The notes beneath the pieces were generated by a model. It was not told where the DNA came from. It searched no databases and was given only the letters and a program-made list of their open reading frames with translations. The translations under genes and the position numbers were made by a program. 54,602 bases of DNA from Chthoniobacterales bacterium (lineage in GTDB: Bacteria; Verrucomicrobiota; Verrucomicrobiia; Chthoniobacterales; UBA10450): assembly GCA_013815325.1 (NCBI GenBank), contig JACDGM010000012.1:1-54602 (forward strand). The letters are read 5' to 3'. Positions 34,995-42,802 of the stretch are shown here, one piece after another (position 1 is the stretch's first letter; every line of letters starts with the position of its first letter).

Positions 34995-37805
34995 TTACGG
35001 AAAGTGACGCGAAGAATCTCGGGCGGCGTTAGGCGCGAGCGAGGCGACGATTTTTTCGAAGCGCGGATCGCCGCGCAGCGAATCCCAGTAGGGATTAAGA
35101 CGGATGTCACCGTAGTCCACACCTGCCGGGATTTTCGCGAGCGTCTCCAGTTGCTCGATGGCCAAGTCGCGTTCACCGGTCCACGTACAGATGACGGCAT
35201 AGAAATAGAGGACGTCCGCGGCATCCGGAGAATTCTTTGCTACCGGCGAAAGCTCTATTGCCCGGCGGCCCTCTCGCAGCGCTTCTTCTTTTCGCCCAAG
35301 GCCAGCATCGATCAGGCCCAGGATGCAGAGAGGTGGGCCGTAATCAGGCCGTGCGCGAACCAATTCCTCCTGTTGCGCTCGCGCGAGAGTAAAGGCAGCC
35401 TGCGCTCCGGCGGCGTCTCCTTTCCTCCGAGCTATCAAACCCTCCAGGTAAGCTCGGCTGAATGTCGCCCCACCTGGACCTCTTGCGGCAAAAGTATCCT
35501 CGCTCTCCGCACGCAGCGCGGCCAACGCGCGATCGAGAGCGACAGGATCCCGCTCGTAGCGAAATAGATAAGGACCAATTGAACGCGCAGCTCGGGTATC
35601 GGCTCGCTCCACTAAGTCGACCCAAGCACGTCTCCTCCGGCCAACACTGTTGTTTGGTTCGACGGCAATGAGGCGATCACAGACCTCTCTTTCGTTTTTA
35701 TAATCGCGTAGGAACTCATAAGTGAAGGACGCACCGAGCAGAATTTTCATGTTTCGCGGATCCAGCTCCATGGCATGCTCGAAGTCGCGCACGGCATCAT
35801 GCCAACGGTTTTGACGGCGGTCGATGTATCCCGTCCATTCAAAAATCCGTGCATTGTTGGGCAAAGTGCGGGCGGCGATGGCGAGCTCGTCACGGGCGTG
35901 ATCGTAATCGAAGTAGCCATGGTAAAGGTGCGTCGCCAGGGCAAGGTGCGCCTCGCCCGAATCTCGTTTCAGGCGAAAAGCGGAATCGATCGCGGACTTC
36001 GCCAAGTCCAAGCGGCTGGGCGTGTGATCAAACCCCTCGTAGTAGAGCTCATCGTGCGCCTCAGCCAATCTGCAATACGCGAGAAGAAAAGCGGAATCGC
36101 GCCCGATCGCCTGGTTGAGCAACTCTACGGCTTGGGAATAGTCATTCCCTTGCTCTTTTCCTGATTCATACGCGGCCTTGTCGATCACAGACTTCGCTCG
36201 GGCATAAAGTTCGTAGGCAACAAGGTCGTTGGTCGGGCGCTCTTGCAGAGCGGCCTTTTCGCGAGCTGAGACTTTGGCTCGAAGCCGATTGGCGATTGAT
36301 TGCGCCACCTCCGTTTCAATGGCGAACAAGTCGTTCAAATCCCGGTCGTATTCCTCTGCCCAGACGTCTGCGTCGGAGCGGATGTCAACCAGCTGGGCAT
36401 TTACATGCACCTTCCCGCCAGAACGCCGCACTGTTCCCTCTAGCACATGAGACACGTGCAGCGCATTGCCGATCTGACGCACGTCCTGTTTACCGCGGTA
36501 ATGCATGACGCTCGTGCGGCTGATCACCTTCAGATCGGCGATTTTCGCCAGTTTGATCAAAATGTCGTCCTGGACGCCGTCAGCGAAGAACGCGTGCTCC
36601 TTTTCATCGCTCAAATTTTCAAATGGCAGCACGGCGATTCCTGTTGCCGGCGGAGGCCGGAGAAGATCACTCTTCCAAACGATCCAGCCGGCAGCGGCTG
36701 CAAGGCCGACCAGAGACGCCGCTAAGAGTGCGCTGGTCGGGTTGCGACGCAGCCACTTTCCTCCGCGGATGAACGCTCCAGTGCGGCGCGCCTTAATCGG
36801 TTCGTGTTTTAGCCAGCGTTCAAGGTCTTCGGCGAGCGCAAGGGCGGAGGAGTAACGGCGCTGCGGATCTTTCTCGAGACACTTGAGCGCGATCGTGGCC
36901 AGATCACGATCCACCTTGGAATTCCAGAGGCGCGGGTTGCGCGGCTCAGTTTCCAAAACCAATCGAATGGTTTCGTAGGTGGTACCGCCGGCGAAAGGTG
37001 AATGGCCGGTGAGCAATTGGTAAAAGACCGCACCCAGTCCATAGACGTCCGTCGCGCTGCTCAACTCCGCGGTCTTTCCCGACGCTTGTTCAGGGGCGAT
37101 GTAACTCGGCGTTCCCAGCACTTCCAAGGTGCGCGTCACCGTGCTTTCTGTTTCCACGAGACGCGCCAGCCCGAAGTCGGCCAGATGCGGTTCGCCCTGG
37201 GCGTCGAGCAGGATGTTTCCCGGCTTAATGTCGCGATGGAGAATGCCGCGCTCGTGCGCGTAGTGCACGGTGCGCGCGAGGCTGGCGATGATTTCCGCCG
37301 CGCGGCGCAGCGAGATTTCTTCGCGCCTAACGAGCTGATCAAGGTGACCGCCTTCCTCCAGTTTCATGCTGAAGTAGCACGCGCCGTCGCGCTCGCCGAT
37401 TTCGTAGATCGGGACAATGCGCGGATGCTCGAGGCTGGCCGCCGCTTCGGCTTCGCGGCGGAAACGTTTCAGATGCGTCTCGTTCGCCCAATGCCCGAGG
37501 CCGATCACTTTCAGTGCGACGATGCGATTGAGACTTTTTTGCCGCGCGCGATAGACGACACCCTGACCACCGCGCCCGATTTCCTCGAGCAGCTCGTAAT
37601 CGCCGAACTCGCTCAGAAGCGAAGTGGCGTTGTCAGGCCGGGCTTTGTCTCCGTCCGAACTGATAAGCAAATCGAGACCGCTCTGCAGCAGACACGCACT
37701 GCAAACGCCCGGCGTCGCATCCGCAAGAATCTTCGCGCCGCACTTCCGGCAGACTCTGGTTGCTTCAGTGGCGCGATAGTTCGACATCTCCACTGGATAA
37801 TGCAT
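34995..37805 (-). CDS. Ser/Thr protein kinase with TolB-like domain and TPRs (copy 2)
   Basis: A 936-residue membrane kinase. Order: zinc knuckle (CRKCGAKILADATPGVCSAC), kinase domain with GRGGQGVVYRA loop, VALKV lysine, HRDIKPGNILL catalytic loop, DFGLAR and APEQASGKT, one membrane helix (LLAASLVGLAAAAGWIVW), one TolB-like domain (IAVLPFENLSDEKEHAFFAD, VISRTSVMHYRGKQDVRQIG) and TPRs to the end, DSLRGDPRFEKIVASLAPN. ATG 37805 is chosen because a GGGAGGAAAT ribosome binding site lies just upstream. It begins 16 nt after the sigma factor stop, so the two are one operon. It is a single-sensor version of the 3266-7594 kinase. Confidence 0.92.
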   Translation of the reverse strand: MHYPVEMSNYRATEATRVCRKCGAKILADATPGVCSACLLQSGLDLLISSDGDKARPDNATSLLSEFGDYELLEEIGRGGQGVVYRARQKSLNRIVALKVIGLGHWANETHLKRFRREAEAAASLEHPRIVPIYEIGERDGACYFSMKLEEGGHLDQLVRREEISLRRAAEIIASLARTVHYAHERGILHRDIKPGNILLDAQGEPHLADFGLARLVETESTVTRTLEVLGTPSYIAPEQASGKTAELSSATDVYGLGAVFYQLLTGHSPFAGGTTYETIRLVLETEPRNPRLWNSKVDRDLATIALKCLEKDPQRRYSSALALAEDLERWLKHEPIKARRTGAFIRGGKWLRRNPTSALLAASLVGLAAAAGWIVWKSDLLRPPPATGIAVLPFENLSDEKEHAFFADGVQDDILIKLAKIADLKVISRTSVMHYRGKQDVRQIGNALHVSHVLEGTVRRSGGKVHVNAQLVDIRSDADVWAEEYDRDLNDLFAIETEVAQSIANRLRAKVSAREKAALQERPTNDLVAYELYARAKSVIDKAAYESGKEQGNDYSQAVELLNQAIGRDSAFLLAYCRLAEAHDELYYEGFDHTPSRLDLAKSAIDSAFRLKRDSGEAHLALATHLYHGYFDYDHARDELAIAARTLPNNARIFEWTGYIDRRQNRWHDAVRDFEHAMELDPRNMKILLGASFTYEFLRDYKNEREVCDRLIAVEPNNSVGRRRRAWVDLVERADTRAARSIGPYLFRYERDPVALDRALAALRAESEDTFAARGPGGATFSRAYLEGLIARRKGDAAGAQAAFTLARAQQEELVRARPDYGPPLCILGLIDAGLGRKEEALREGRRAIELSPVAKNSPDAADVLYFYAVICTWTGERDLAIEQLETLAKIPAGVDYGDIRLNPYWDSLRGDPRFEKIVASLAPNAARDSSRHFP

Positions 37806-37821
37806 GAGATTTCCTCCCAGG

Positions 37822-38562
37822 TTACGTCCGCAGGACGGCAATCAAATGGCGCAGCTCGTCTTCGATTTCTGCTGGAGTCGCAACGGTGTGGGCGATCTCC
37901 TCGCGCAGGATTTGGCGATAGCGTTCGCGCAGGCGATGAAAGGCCTGCTTCACCGCATTCTCGGTCATGCCGAGCTCGCACGCGATTTCCGCCTGGGTCG
38001 GGCGTCCCGGTTCGTCGGCCAGCAATTCCTTCAGCCGCTCGAAAAGCGGCGCCTTTTCCGCCGCGCGAAATTCATCGCCGAGCCGCGCCAGCACTTGGTC
38101 GAGCACCGTCAGCGCCCAGCGTCGCTCGTAGATTTGTTCAGCCGTCACGCTCTCGGCTGGTTCCAGCTCGTTGCGTTGGTGCGCGATGATTTCGTCGAGC
38201 GAGATCGGCTGCTGACCGTGGCCGCGCTTGATTGCGCTGGCGCGGTGGCGCTCGTTCGAGAGAAAGTGCTTGAGCGCAACGAGGAGGTAGGAGCGGAGGC
38301 GTCCCTTCTCGCGCCGGACGGCGTCGAAGTCTCTGCGTTCGAGGAGGCGGGCAAAGAATTCCTGGGTCAGGTCCTTGGCGTCTTCCGGGCCATGACCCTC
38401 TCGCCTAACGAACGCATAAAGTGGCAACCAATAACCGCGGCAAAGTTTCTCGAGCGCCTCCTGCGCCGCGGGCGACCGGCCTTGTGCCGTCATCACGACG
38501 CTCCAGTGAGTGGTGTGAAAAGCCGCTCCGCCGTTCTGCAGCGTCTCAGAAACGGCGTTCAC
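37822..38562 (-). CDS. ECF-type sigma factor paired with a Ser/Thr kinase (copy 2)
   Basis: A 246-residue sigma factor, paralogous to that at 2522-3247. Region 2 (LCRGYWLPLYAFVRREGHGP, DAKDLTQEFFARLLERR) and region 4 helix-turn-helix (TQAEIACELGMTENAVKQAF) are clear. GTG 38562 begins VNAVSETLQNGGAAFHTTHW, which lines up with the start of copy 1 (VKALPGTLQRGGVPFVTTRW). The open frame further upstream runs through a palindromic repeat and is not included. It stops 16 nt before the kinase ribosome-binding region. Target promoters are not visible. Confidence 0.9.
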   Translation of the reverse strand: MNAVSETLQNGGAAFHTTHWSVVMTAQGRSPAAQEALEKLCRGYWLPLYAFVRREGHGPEDAKDLTQEFFARLLERRDFDAVRREKGRLRSYLLVALKHFLSNERHRASAIKRGHGQQPISLDEIIAHQRNELEPAESVTAEQIYERRWALTVLDQVLARLGDEFRAAEKAPLFERLKELLADEPGRPTQAEIACELGMTENAVKQAFHRLRERYRQILREEIAHTVATPAEIEDELRHLIAVLRT

Positions 38563-38660
38563 GAATGACGACTGTATCTCCGCGGCGCCCGAGCCGGCAA
38601 GGTATTTGCCAAACTTCAACCCAACGATTCGACAGAGCGGCGCGTAATGCGGCCATCCCC

Positions 38661-38741
38661 GCTGCCGGGTCGAGCGGGCATTTTGCCCGCTGGATCGAGC
38701 AGGCTGGAAGTCCGCTCGACCTAACAGGCTGGAAGCCTGCG
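38661..38741. repeat. Palindromic repeats between the dnaB relic and sigma factor
   Basis: CGAGCGGGCATTTTGCCCGC and two GCAGGCTGGAAGCCTGC-like hairpins in a row. They encode the QASSLLGR and ADFQPARSSGQNARST peptides when read through on the minus strand, a hallmark of dispersed repeats in this phylum. Confidence 0.7.
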
Positions 38742-39000
38742 TTACGGCTCGCGCTCTTCGCGCGCGCGGTCTTCGAAGCGGGTGAATTCTTTCCAGAAAG
38801 TCAGGGGCGCATCTCCAGTCGGGCCGTTGCGCTGTTTCGCGATGATCAGCTCCGCTTTCCCTTCGGTCTCGTCTTTTCTTCCTCGGTGTCGGCATAGTAT
38901 TCTTGCCTAACGAGCAGCCCAACGAGATCAGCGTCCTGCTCGATGCTGCCTGACTCGCGCAAATTGCTCAGCCGGGGCCGACCCCTGTCTTCTCCTCAGA
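38742..39000 (-). pseudogene. 3' fragment of a replicative DNA helicase gene (dnaB relic)
   Basis: Direct reading of the minus strand gives [36 protein letters not shown], a one-base frame change near 38855, then [37 protein letters not shown] and a stop at 38742. These are the last 80-90 residues of DnaB, including the conserved [18 protein letters not shown] and AKQRNGPTG blocks. Upstream the match ends in a purine-rich GA stretch before 39060, so the ATPase core is absent. Probably a partial duplication or recombination scar; a complete dnaB should be elsewhere. The piece carries a TCGTTAGGC copy. Confidence 0.8.
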
Positions 39001-39087
39001 CCGACTCCTTTCCCTATCCTTCTCTCTCATCCCCCTTCCCTCTCATCCGATCACGAGCAGGAGCACGAGCGCGAGTAGAAGCGCCCC

Positions 39088-39987
39088 TCAGACCACCGCG
39101 ACGCCTTCGCTCGCGGTGCGCTCGGCATAAAGCGCGCTGAGCCGCTTCGTCATCAGACCTACTGTACCGGCCCCGATGCTTCGCTTGTCGACCTCGGTCA
39201 CTCCCGCAAGCTCGCCCATGGTGCCGGAGCAAAAGACTTCGTCCGCGCCGTACACTTCTTCGAGAGTGATGTCGCGCTCGCAACAGCCGATCTGTTCCGT
39301 GGCGCAGATTTCCAAAATCGTGGCGCGGGTGATGCCGGCCGGGCAGGCGAGAACGCGGCTGGTTGCGACTTGGCCGCCCTTCACGATGAAGAGATGCGTG
39401 GCATTGGTTTCCGCAACAAAACCGCGGAGATCGAGCATGAGCGCGTCGTCGACGCCCGCCTCATTGGCCTCAATTTTTGCCATGATCGAGTTGAGCAGGT
39501 TGGCGTGATGAATCTGCGGATCGAGAATCTCCGGCGGCGGCCGGCGAATGTTGCTCGTTACTAACGACAACCCGGTCGTCGCGTAAACCGGCGCCTTGTG
39601 TTCCGCGAGCACGATGAGAGTCGGTCCGCTCTGGTTGAGGCGCGGATCCATTCCGGAAGTGATCTTTACCCCGCGGGTGAGGGTGAGCCGGATGTGAACG
39701 TTGTTCTGCATCTGGTTGGCGGTCAGCGTGCGCTTGATCTCTTCGATTATCTTCTCGTTAGGCGGAATCTCACTGAAGCCGAGCGCGGTCGCAGAACGAC
39801 GCAGGCGCTCGATGTGTTCATGCAGTTTGAAGATGCGACCACGGTAGAGCCGCAATCCTTCCCAGACGGCATCGCCACCCTGGACCGCGGAATCGAATGG
39901 GCTAATCCCCGCCTCATCGCGATGCAGGAGGCGGCCGTTGACGTTGACGATTAGTTCGCGGTTTTTTTCGTTAAAGTGTTGCAGCAT
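39088..39987 (-). CDS. Class IV aminotransferase-like protein, PLP lysine apparently replaced
   Basis: A 299-residue member of the branched-chain/D-amino-acid aminotransferase fold: GGDAVWEGLRLYRGRIF near residue 40, RLTLTRGVKITSGMDPRLNQ, DDALMLDLRGFVAETNATHL (Glu of the PLP site), and CSGTMGELAGVTEVDKRSIG. In D-amino-acid aminotransferase the PLP lysine lies in IKSLNLLGAVLAK; here the aligned stretch is IHHANLLNSIMAK, with His at the lysine position. It may be catalytically altered. The adjacent gene encodes a sulfotransferase-like P-loop protein; in some organisms related domains are fused. Start ATG 39987. Confidence 0.82.
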   Translation of the reverse strand: MLQHFNEKNRELIVNVNGRLLHRDEAGISPFDSAVQGGDAVWEGLRLYRGRIFKLHEHIERLRRSATALGFSEIPPNEKIIEEIKRTLTANQMQNNVHIRLTLTRGVKITSGMDPRLNQSGPTLIVLAEHKAPVYATTGLSLVTSNIRRPPPEILDPQIHHANLLNSIMAKIEANEAGVDDALMLDLRGFVAETNATHLFIVKGGQVATSRVLACPAGITRATILEICATEQIGCCERDITLEEVYGADEVFCSGTMGELAGVTEVDKRSIGAGTVGLMTKRLSALYAERTASEGVAVV

Positions 39988-39993
39988 CTATTT

Positions 39994-40152
39994 TGTCATC
40001 CCAAGCAGAGCGAGGGACCTCACAATTGGTAATGCAACGCCCAAGCAACCCTGCGGTAGAATAGAGTCCAGGGTGTGATTGACAGTTGGGAAACGAGAGC
40101 ACGCGCCATCTGTTTTGCTAGGTCCCTCGCCGTCTCCGCGGCTCGGGATGAC
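39994..40152. repeat. Palindromic interspersed repeat (TGTCATCCC type), copy 2
   Basis: Ends TGTCATCCCAAGCAGAGCGA and CTCCGCGGCTCGGGATGAC with GGGACCTCAC / TAGGTCCCTC inner arms, around a longer internal segment. Lies between the sulfotransferase-like and aminotransferase-like genes. Confidence 0.8.
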
Positions 40153-40160
40153 TGCCGTTT

Positions 40161-40892
40161 TTAACGCAGGCGATGTTCATAGAGCCGGTCATAGCATTCG
40201 CGGCAGCGATCGTGGATCTCGGACAAGCGCTCCGGGACTGACGCGGGCGCCGGTTGGTACTGTCGAAAGGAAGTCGAGAGCGCCACTTCGCCATACCAAT
40301 GCTTCGCCCACACTCCATCGGTCGCCCGCAAGCCAGGCGGCCAGGAAAGCATCGCCGGATCGAATGGCAGGTCCAGCGTGGCGCAGAGCAGCCGCAACAT
40401 CCTCTCGGGATCTTGCAGAACGTCGCGCGCATCGATGACCGGCGGGGTGAAATCCGACCGGGTGCGCACCCACTCGAAGATCTCGGCCTGCTGAATGAAG
40501 CCGAGGTCGTCCAGCGCCGGGTCATCGTTTTTCTTGATGTAGGAGGCGATCACCTCCGCCGGATCGCGGATGAGAAAACAATTCGTGAGGGAGCCGAGCC
40601 ATTCACGCTCGACCTCGGGCAAGAGATGATGCGTCATCTGTTTCTGATAAAAGATGCGCTTCCCCTCGGGCGATGCGGTCGTTAGGCGCGCGGCCACCTT
40701 GCGCCAATCGGTCTCGCCGCGCGCGATGATTTCCTCGGTGGTGGGATGTTTCTTCCCGGTTCGTTGCAGATAGAAGGCATAGAACGGTTCGTCGACGACG
40801 GCGGTATCCGCCCGACTGCCCCAGGAGCGCAGCATTGCCGTCGAGATATTGCGCGGGCCGGACCACATCGCGAGGCGCGCCGGCTCGGGCAT
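40161..40892 (-). CDS. Sulfotransferase-like P-loop protein
   Basis: A 243-residue protein. The N-terminal MWSGPRNISTAMLRSWGSR resembles the PAPS 5'-phosphosulfate loop of sulfotransferases. NCFLIRDPAEVIASYIKKND matches the 3'-phosphate binding RDP..S motif. The rest fits the group annotated as sulfotransferase family or aminotransferase-like proteins. Start ATG 40892 is 5 nt after the aldo/keto reductase stop, so the two are co-transcribed, and the aminotransferase-like gene follows beyond a palindromic repeat. Acceptor unknown; a shared pathway with the aminotransferase-like protein is inferred from neighbourhood. Confidence 0.8.
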   Translation of the reverse strand: MPEPARLAMWSGPRNISTAMLRSWGSRADTAVVDEPFYAFYLQRTGKKHPTTEEIIARGETDWRKVAARLTTASPEGKRIFYQKQMTHHLLPEVEREWLGSLTNCFLIRDPAEVIASYIKKNDDPALDDLGFIQQAEIFEWVRTRSDFTPPVIDARDVLQDPERMLRLLCATLDLPFDPAMLSWPPGLRATDGVWAKHWYGEVALSTSFRQYQPAPASVPERLSEIHDRCRECYDRLYEHRLR

Positions 40893-40897
40893 GCTCG

Positions 40898-41827
40898 TTA
40901 GGCAGGAGCGACGAGTTGCACCATGCGCTGCCGCGTCTTTTCATCCGGCAAACGACCGCGGCCCGCTCCCATGTTGTCCTCGAGATGGCGCGCATTGCTC
41001 GTCGCCGGAATAACGCAGGTGACGCTGGCGTTCGCGAGAATCCACTTGAGGACAAATTGCGCCCAGGATTTGCAATCGAACTCCGCCGCCCATTCGGGCA
41101 GCGGCCGGGCCCGCAAACGCGCGAAGAGATCGCCGCTCGCAAATGGGCGGTTGATGAGGACGGCGACGCCACGGTCGCGCGCTAGCGGGAGCAGGCGCTC
41201 ATCGGCCGCGCGATCGATGATCGAGTAATTGATCTGGAGGAAGTCGAGCGGCTCGCGGCGGAGAATTTTTTCGACCTCGGGAAAGGCCGAATCGACGTAA
41301 TGAGTGATGCCGAGATAGCGGATGCGGCCCTGCTCTTTCCAGGCGCGGATCGTGGCGAGCTGGGTGTCGAGATCAACCAGGTTGTGCACCTGCATGAGGT
41401 CGAGGCGTTTCGTCTGCAAGCGGAGGAGCGACTCGTCCATCGAGTCGATCCCCGCCCGGCGGCCAGTGGTCCAGACTTTCGTCGCGAGGAAGAGCGAGTC
41501 GCGCAGGCGCAGCTCCGTCGTGAGGGCGCCGACCACGCTTTCAGCCCGGCCGTACATCGGCGAGCTGTCGATCACTTTGCCGCCGAGTTGGCTGAAACGG
41601 TTGAGCACTTCCTTGAGCGGCGCGCGTTCGTTAGGCGAATCACCGACGTCAAATGTCTTCCAGGTGCCAAGGCCAACGACGGGCAGCTTTTCTCCGCTGG
41701 AGGGAATGGGGCGCGTCAGCAGGGCACCGGTTTTTTGAGCGAAGGTCATGACGGGTGGCAGAAGCAACGCCGCGCTGGTTCCAGCGATCAAGCGCGTGGC
41801 CTCCCGGCGGGTTCGGCGTTCCCTCAT
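40898..41827 (-). CDS. Aldo/keto reductase with Tat-type signal
   Basis: ATG 41827 gives 309 residues starting MRERRTRREATRLIAGTSAA, a twin-arginine-like signal ending near FAQK. The barrel follows: LGTWKTFDVGD, VIDSSPMYGRAESVVG (Asp and Tyr of the active site), ATKVWTTGR (Lys), LMQVHNLVD (His) and YLGITHYVDSAFPEVEKIL. It reduces or oxidises a small carbonyl compound; exported AKRs of this type are frequent in soil bacteria but their substrates are mostly unknown. First gene of a three-gene group with the sulfotransferase-like and aminotransferase-like genes. Its TAA stop is inside a CCTAACGA copy. Confidence 0.88.
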   Translation of the reverse strand: MRERRTRREATRLIAGTSAALLLPPVMTFAQKTGALLTRPIPSSGEKLPVVGLGTWKTFDVGDSPNERAPLKEVLNRFSQLGGKVIDSSPMYGRAESVVGALTTELRLRDSLFLATKVWTTGRRAGIDSMDESLLRLQTKRLDLMQVHNLVDLDTQLATIRAWKEQGRIRYLGITHYVDSAFPEVEKILRREPLDFLQINYSIIDRAADERLLPLARDRGVAVLINRPFASGDLFARLRARPLPEWAAEFDCKSWAQFVLKWILANASVTCVIPATSNARHLEDNMGAGRGRLPDEKTRQRMVQLVAPA

Positions 41828-42161
41828 CTGAAAGCAGCGTCGATTGAGATTCTCGCAGGCGCAAGGTATCGCGCCCAAGGTTTCGTGAAAAAACTGCAAG
41901 GGTAGTTTCTCGCGGGCAAGCGACTTATGGCTTTTCTTCCTCGCCCCACTGGACAGGCACGAAAAGGTCTTATAGATAAACACAGATGAAAACGATCAGC
42001 GCATCGATTCGCGCCGCCGATCCCCGGCAGGCTCTATAGGAGCGTCTTGATCACAGCCGCCACCGCGATTGCGGAGGCTAAGGGCTGAAGTTTTCCCCGT
42101 GGCTGTCGCCCGGGTTATCCGAAGCACTTCGGATATCACGAAACGAAACACCACAACACCA

Positions 42162-42485
42162 ATGAAACCATTATCTCTATCTAATTCCGGCCAACCGCTC
42201 GCGCGTCACGACGATCGCGCGCCGCATAGTTCCTTGCGGCGTTTTCCGCAAACCGACTACCATTTCCACGCATCCGCTGAGGATGTCGTGGCAGTGCGCG
42301 ATGAGCACGCGACAGTCGGAAGCGCGGAACTGCGAGCCTTTCGCAAAATCAGCAGCGATTTCATGGACGGGGAGACGCACGGCGGTTCCATCATCGAAAT
42401 GGTGGTGTTCGCCTTGGTGACGGGCGTGGTTGCCTGGCCGTTGATCTCGCTTTTGATCGTGCTGGCACAGACTGCAAACGGATAA
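42162..42485 (+). CDS. Small C-tail membrane protein, unknown
   Basis: 107 residues from ATG 42162. The first 80 residues are polar (HFHASAEDVVAVRDEHATVG, ELRAFRKISSDFMDGETHGG). Residues 82-103 are a single hydrophobic helix (IIEMVVFALVTGVVAWPLIS). No family recognised. The codon pattern and a terminator 150 nt downstream favour a real gene, but evidence is modest. It is divergent from the aldo/keto reductase. Confidence 0.5.
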   Translation: MKPLSLSNSGQPLARHDDRAPHSSLRRFPQTDYHFHASAEDVVAVRDEHATVGSAELRAFRKISSDFMDGETHGGSIIEMVVFALVTGVVAWPLISLLIVLAQTANG

Positions 42486-42638
42486 CAGCCCGGCGCGATT
42501 CCGCGCGCGGCTAAGCCCGCTTAAGTTAATCATTCGCGCGGCACTGCCGAAGAACCTTTTCTCCGGCAGCGAAGCCGGCTACTTTTCGTGCTGACGATTC
42601 CACCCCGAGGTTGGCGTCAGCGCCGCGAAATCGTCTGT

Positions 42639-42673
42639 GGGGTCGCATCCAAAAAAGGCGCGACCCCCCTTTT
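42639..42673 (+). terminator. Rho-independent terminator
   Basis: GGGGTCGC (42639-42646) and GCGACCCC (42660-42667) form a GC stem with an A-rich loop, followed by CCTTTT. Confidence 0.75.
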
Positions 42674-42802
42674 GGTTTCAACCCGATTGGGGCAAACCTT
42701 GCCGGCCTGCGTTTGCGGGCAAGTGTGCGACGAATTGGATCACGTGGCTAGTTAGGCATAGGCGCGGCGTAAGCTCCCCGGATTCATGCAGCGCGCGCGC
42801 AC

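Noticed and set aside
37002-38189. 395-codon open frame on the plus strand across kinase 2 and sigma 2.
   Set aside because: Antisense shadow of two clearly conserved minus-strand genes.
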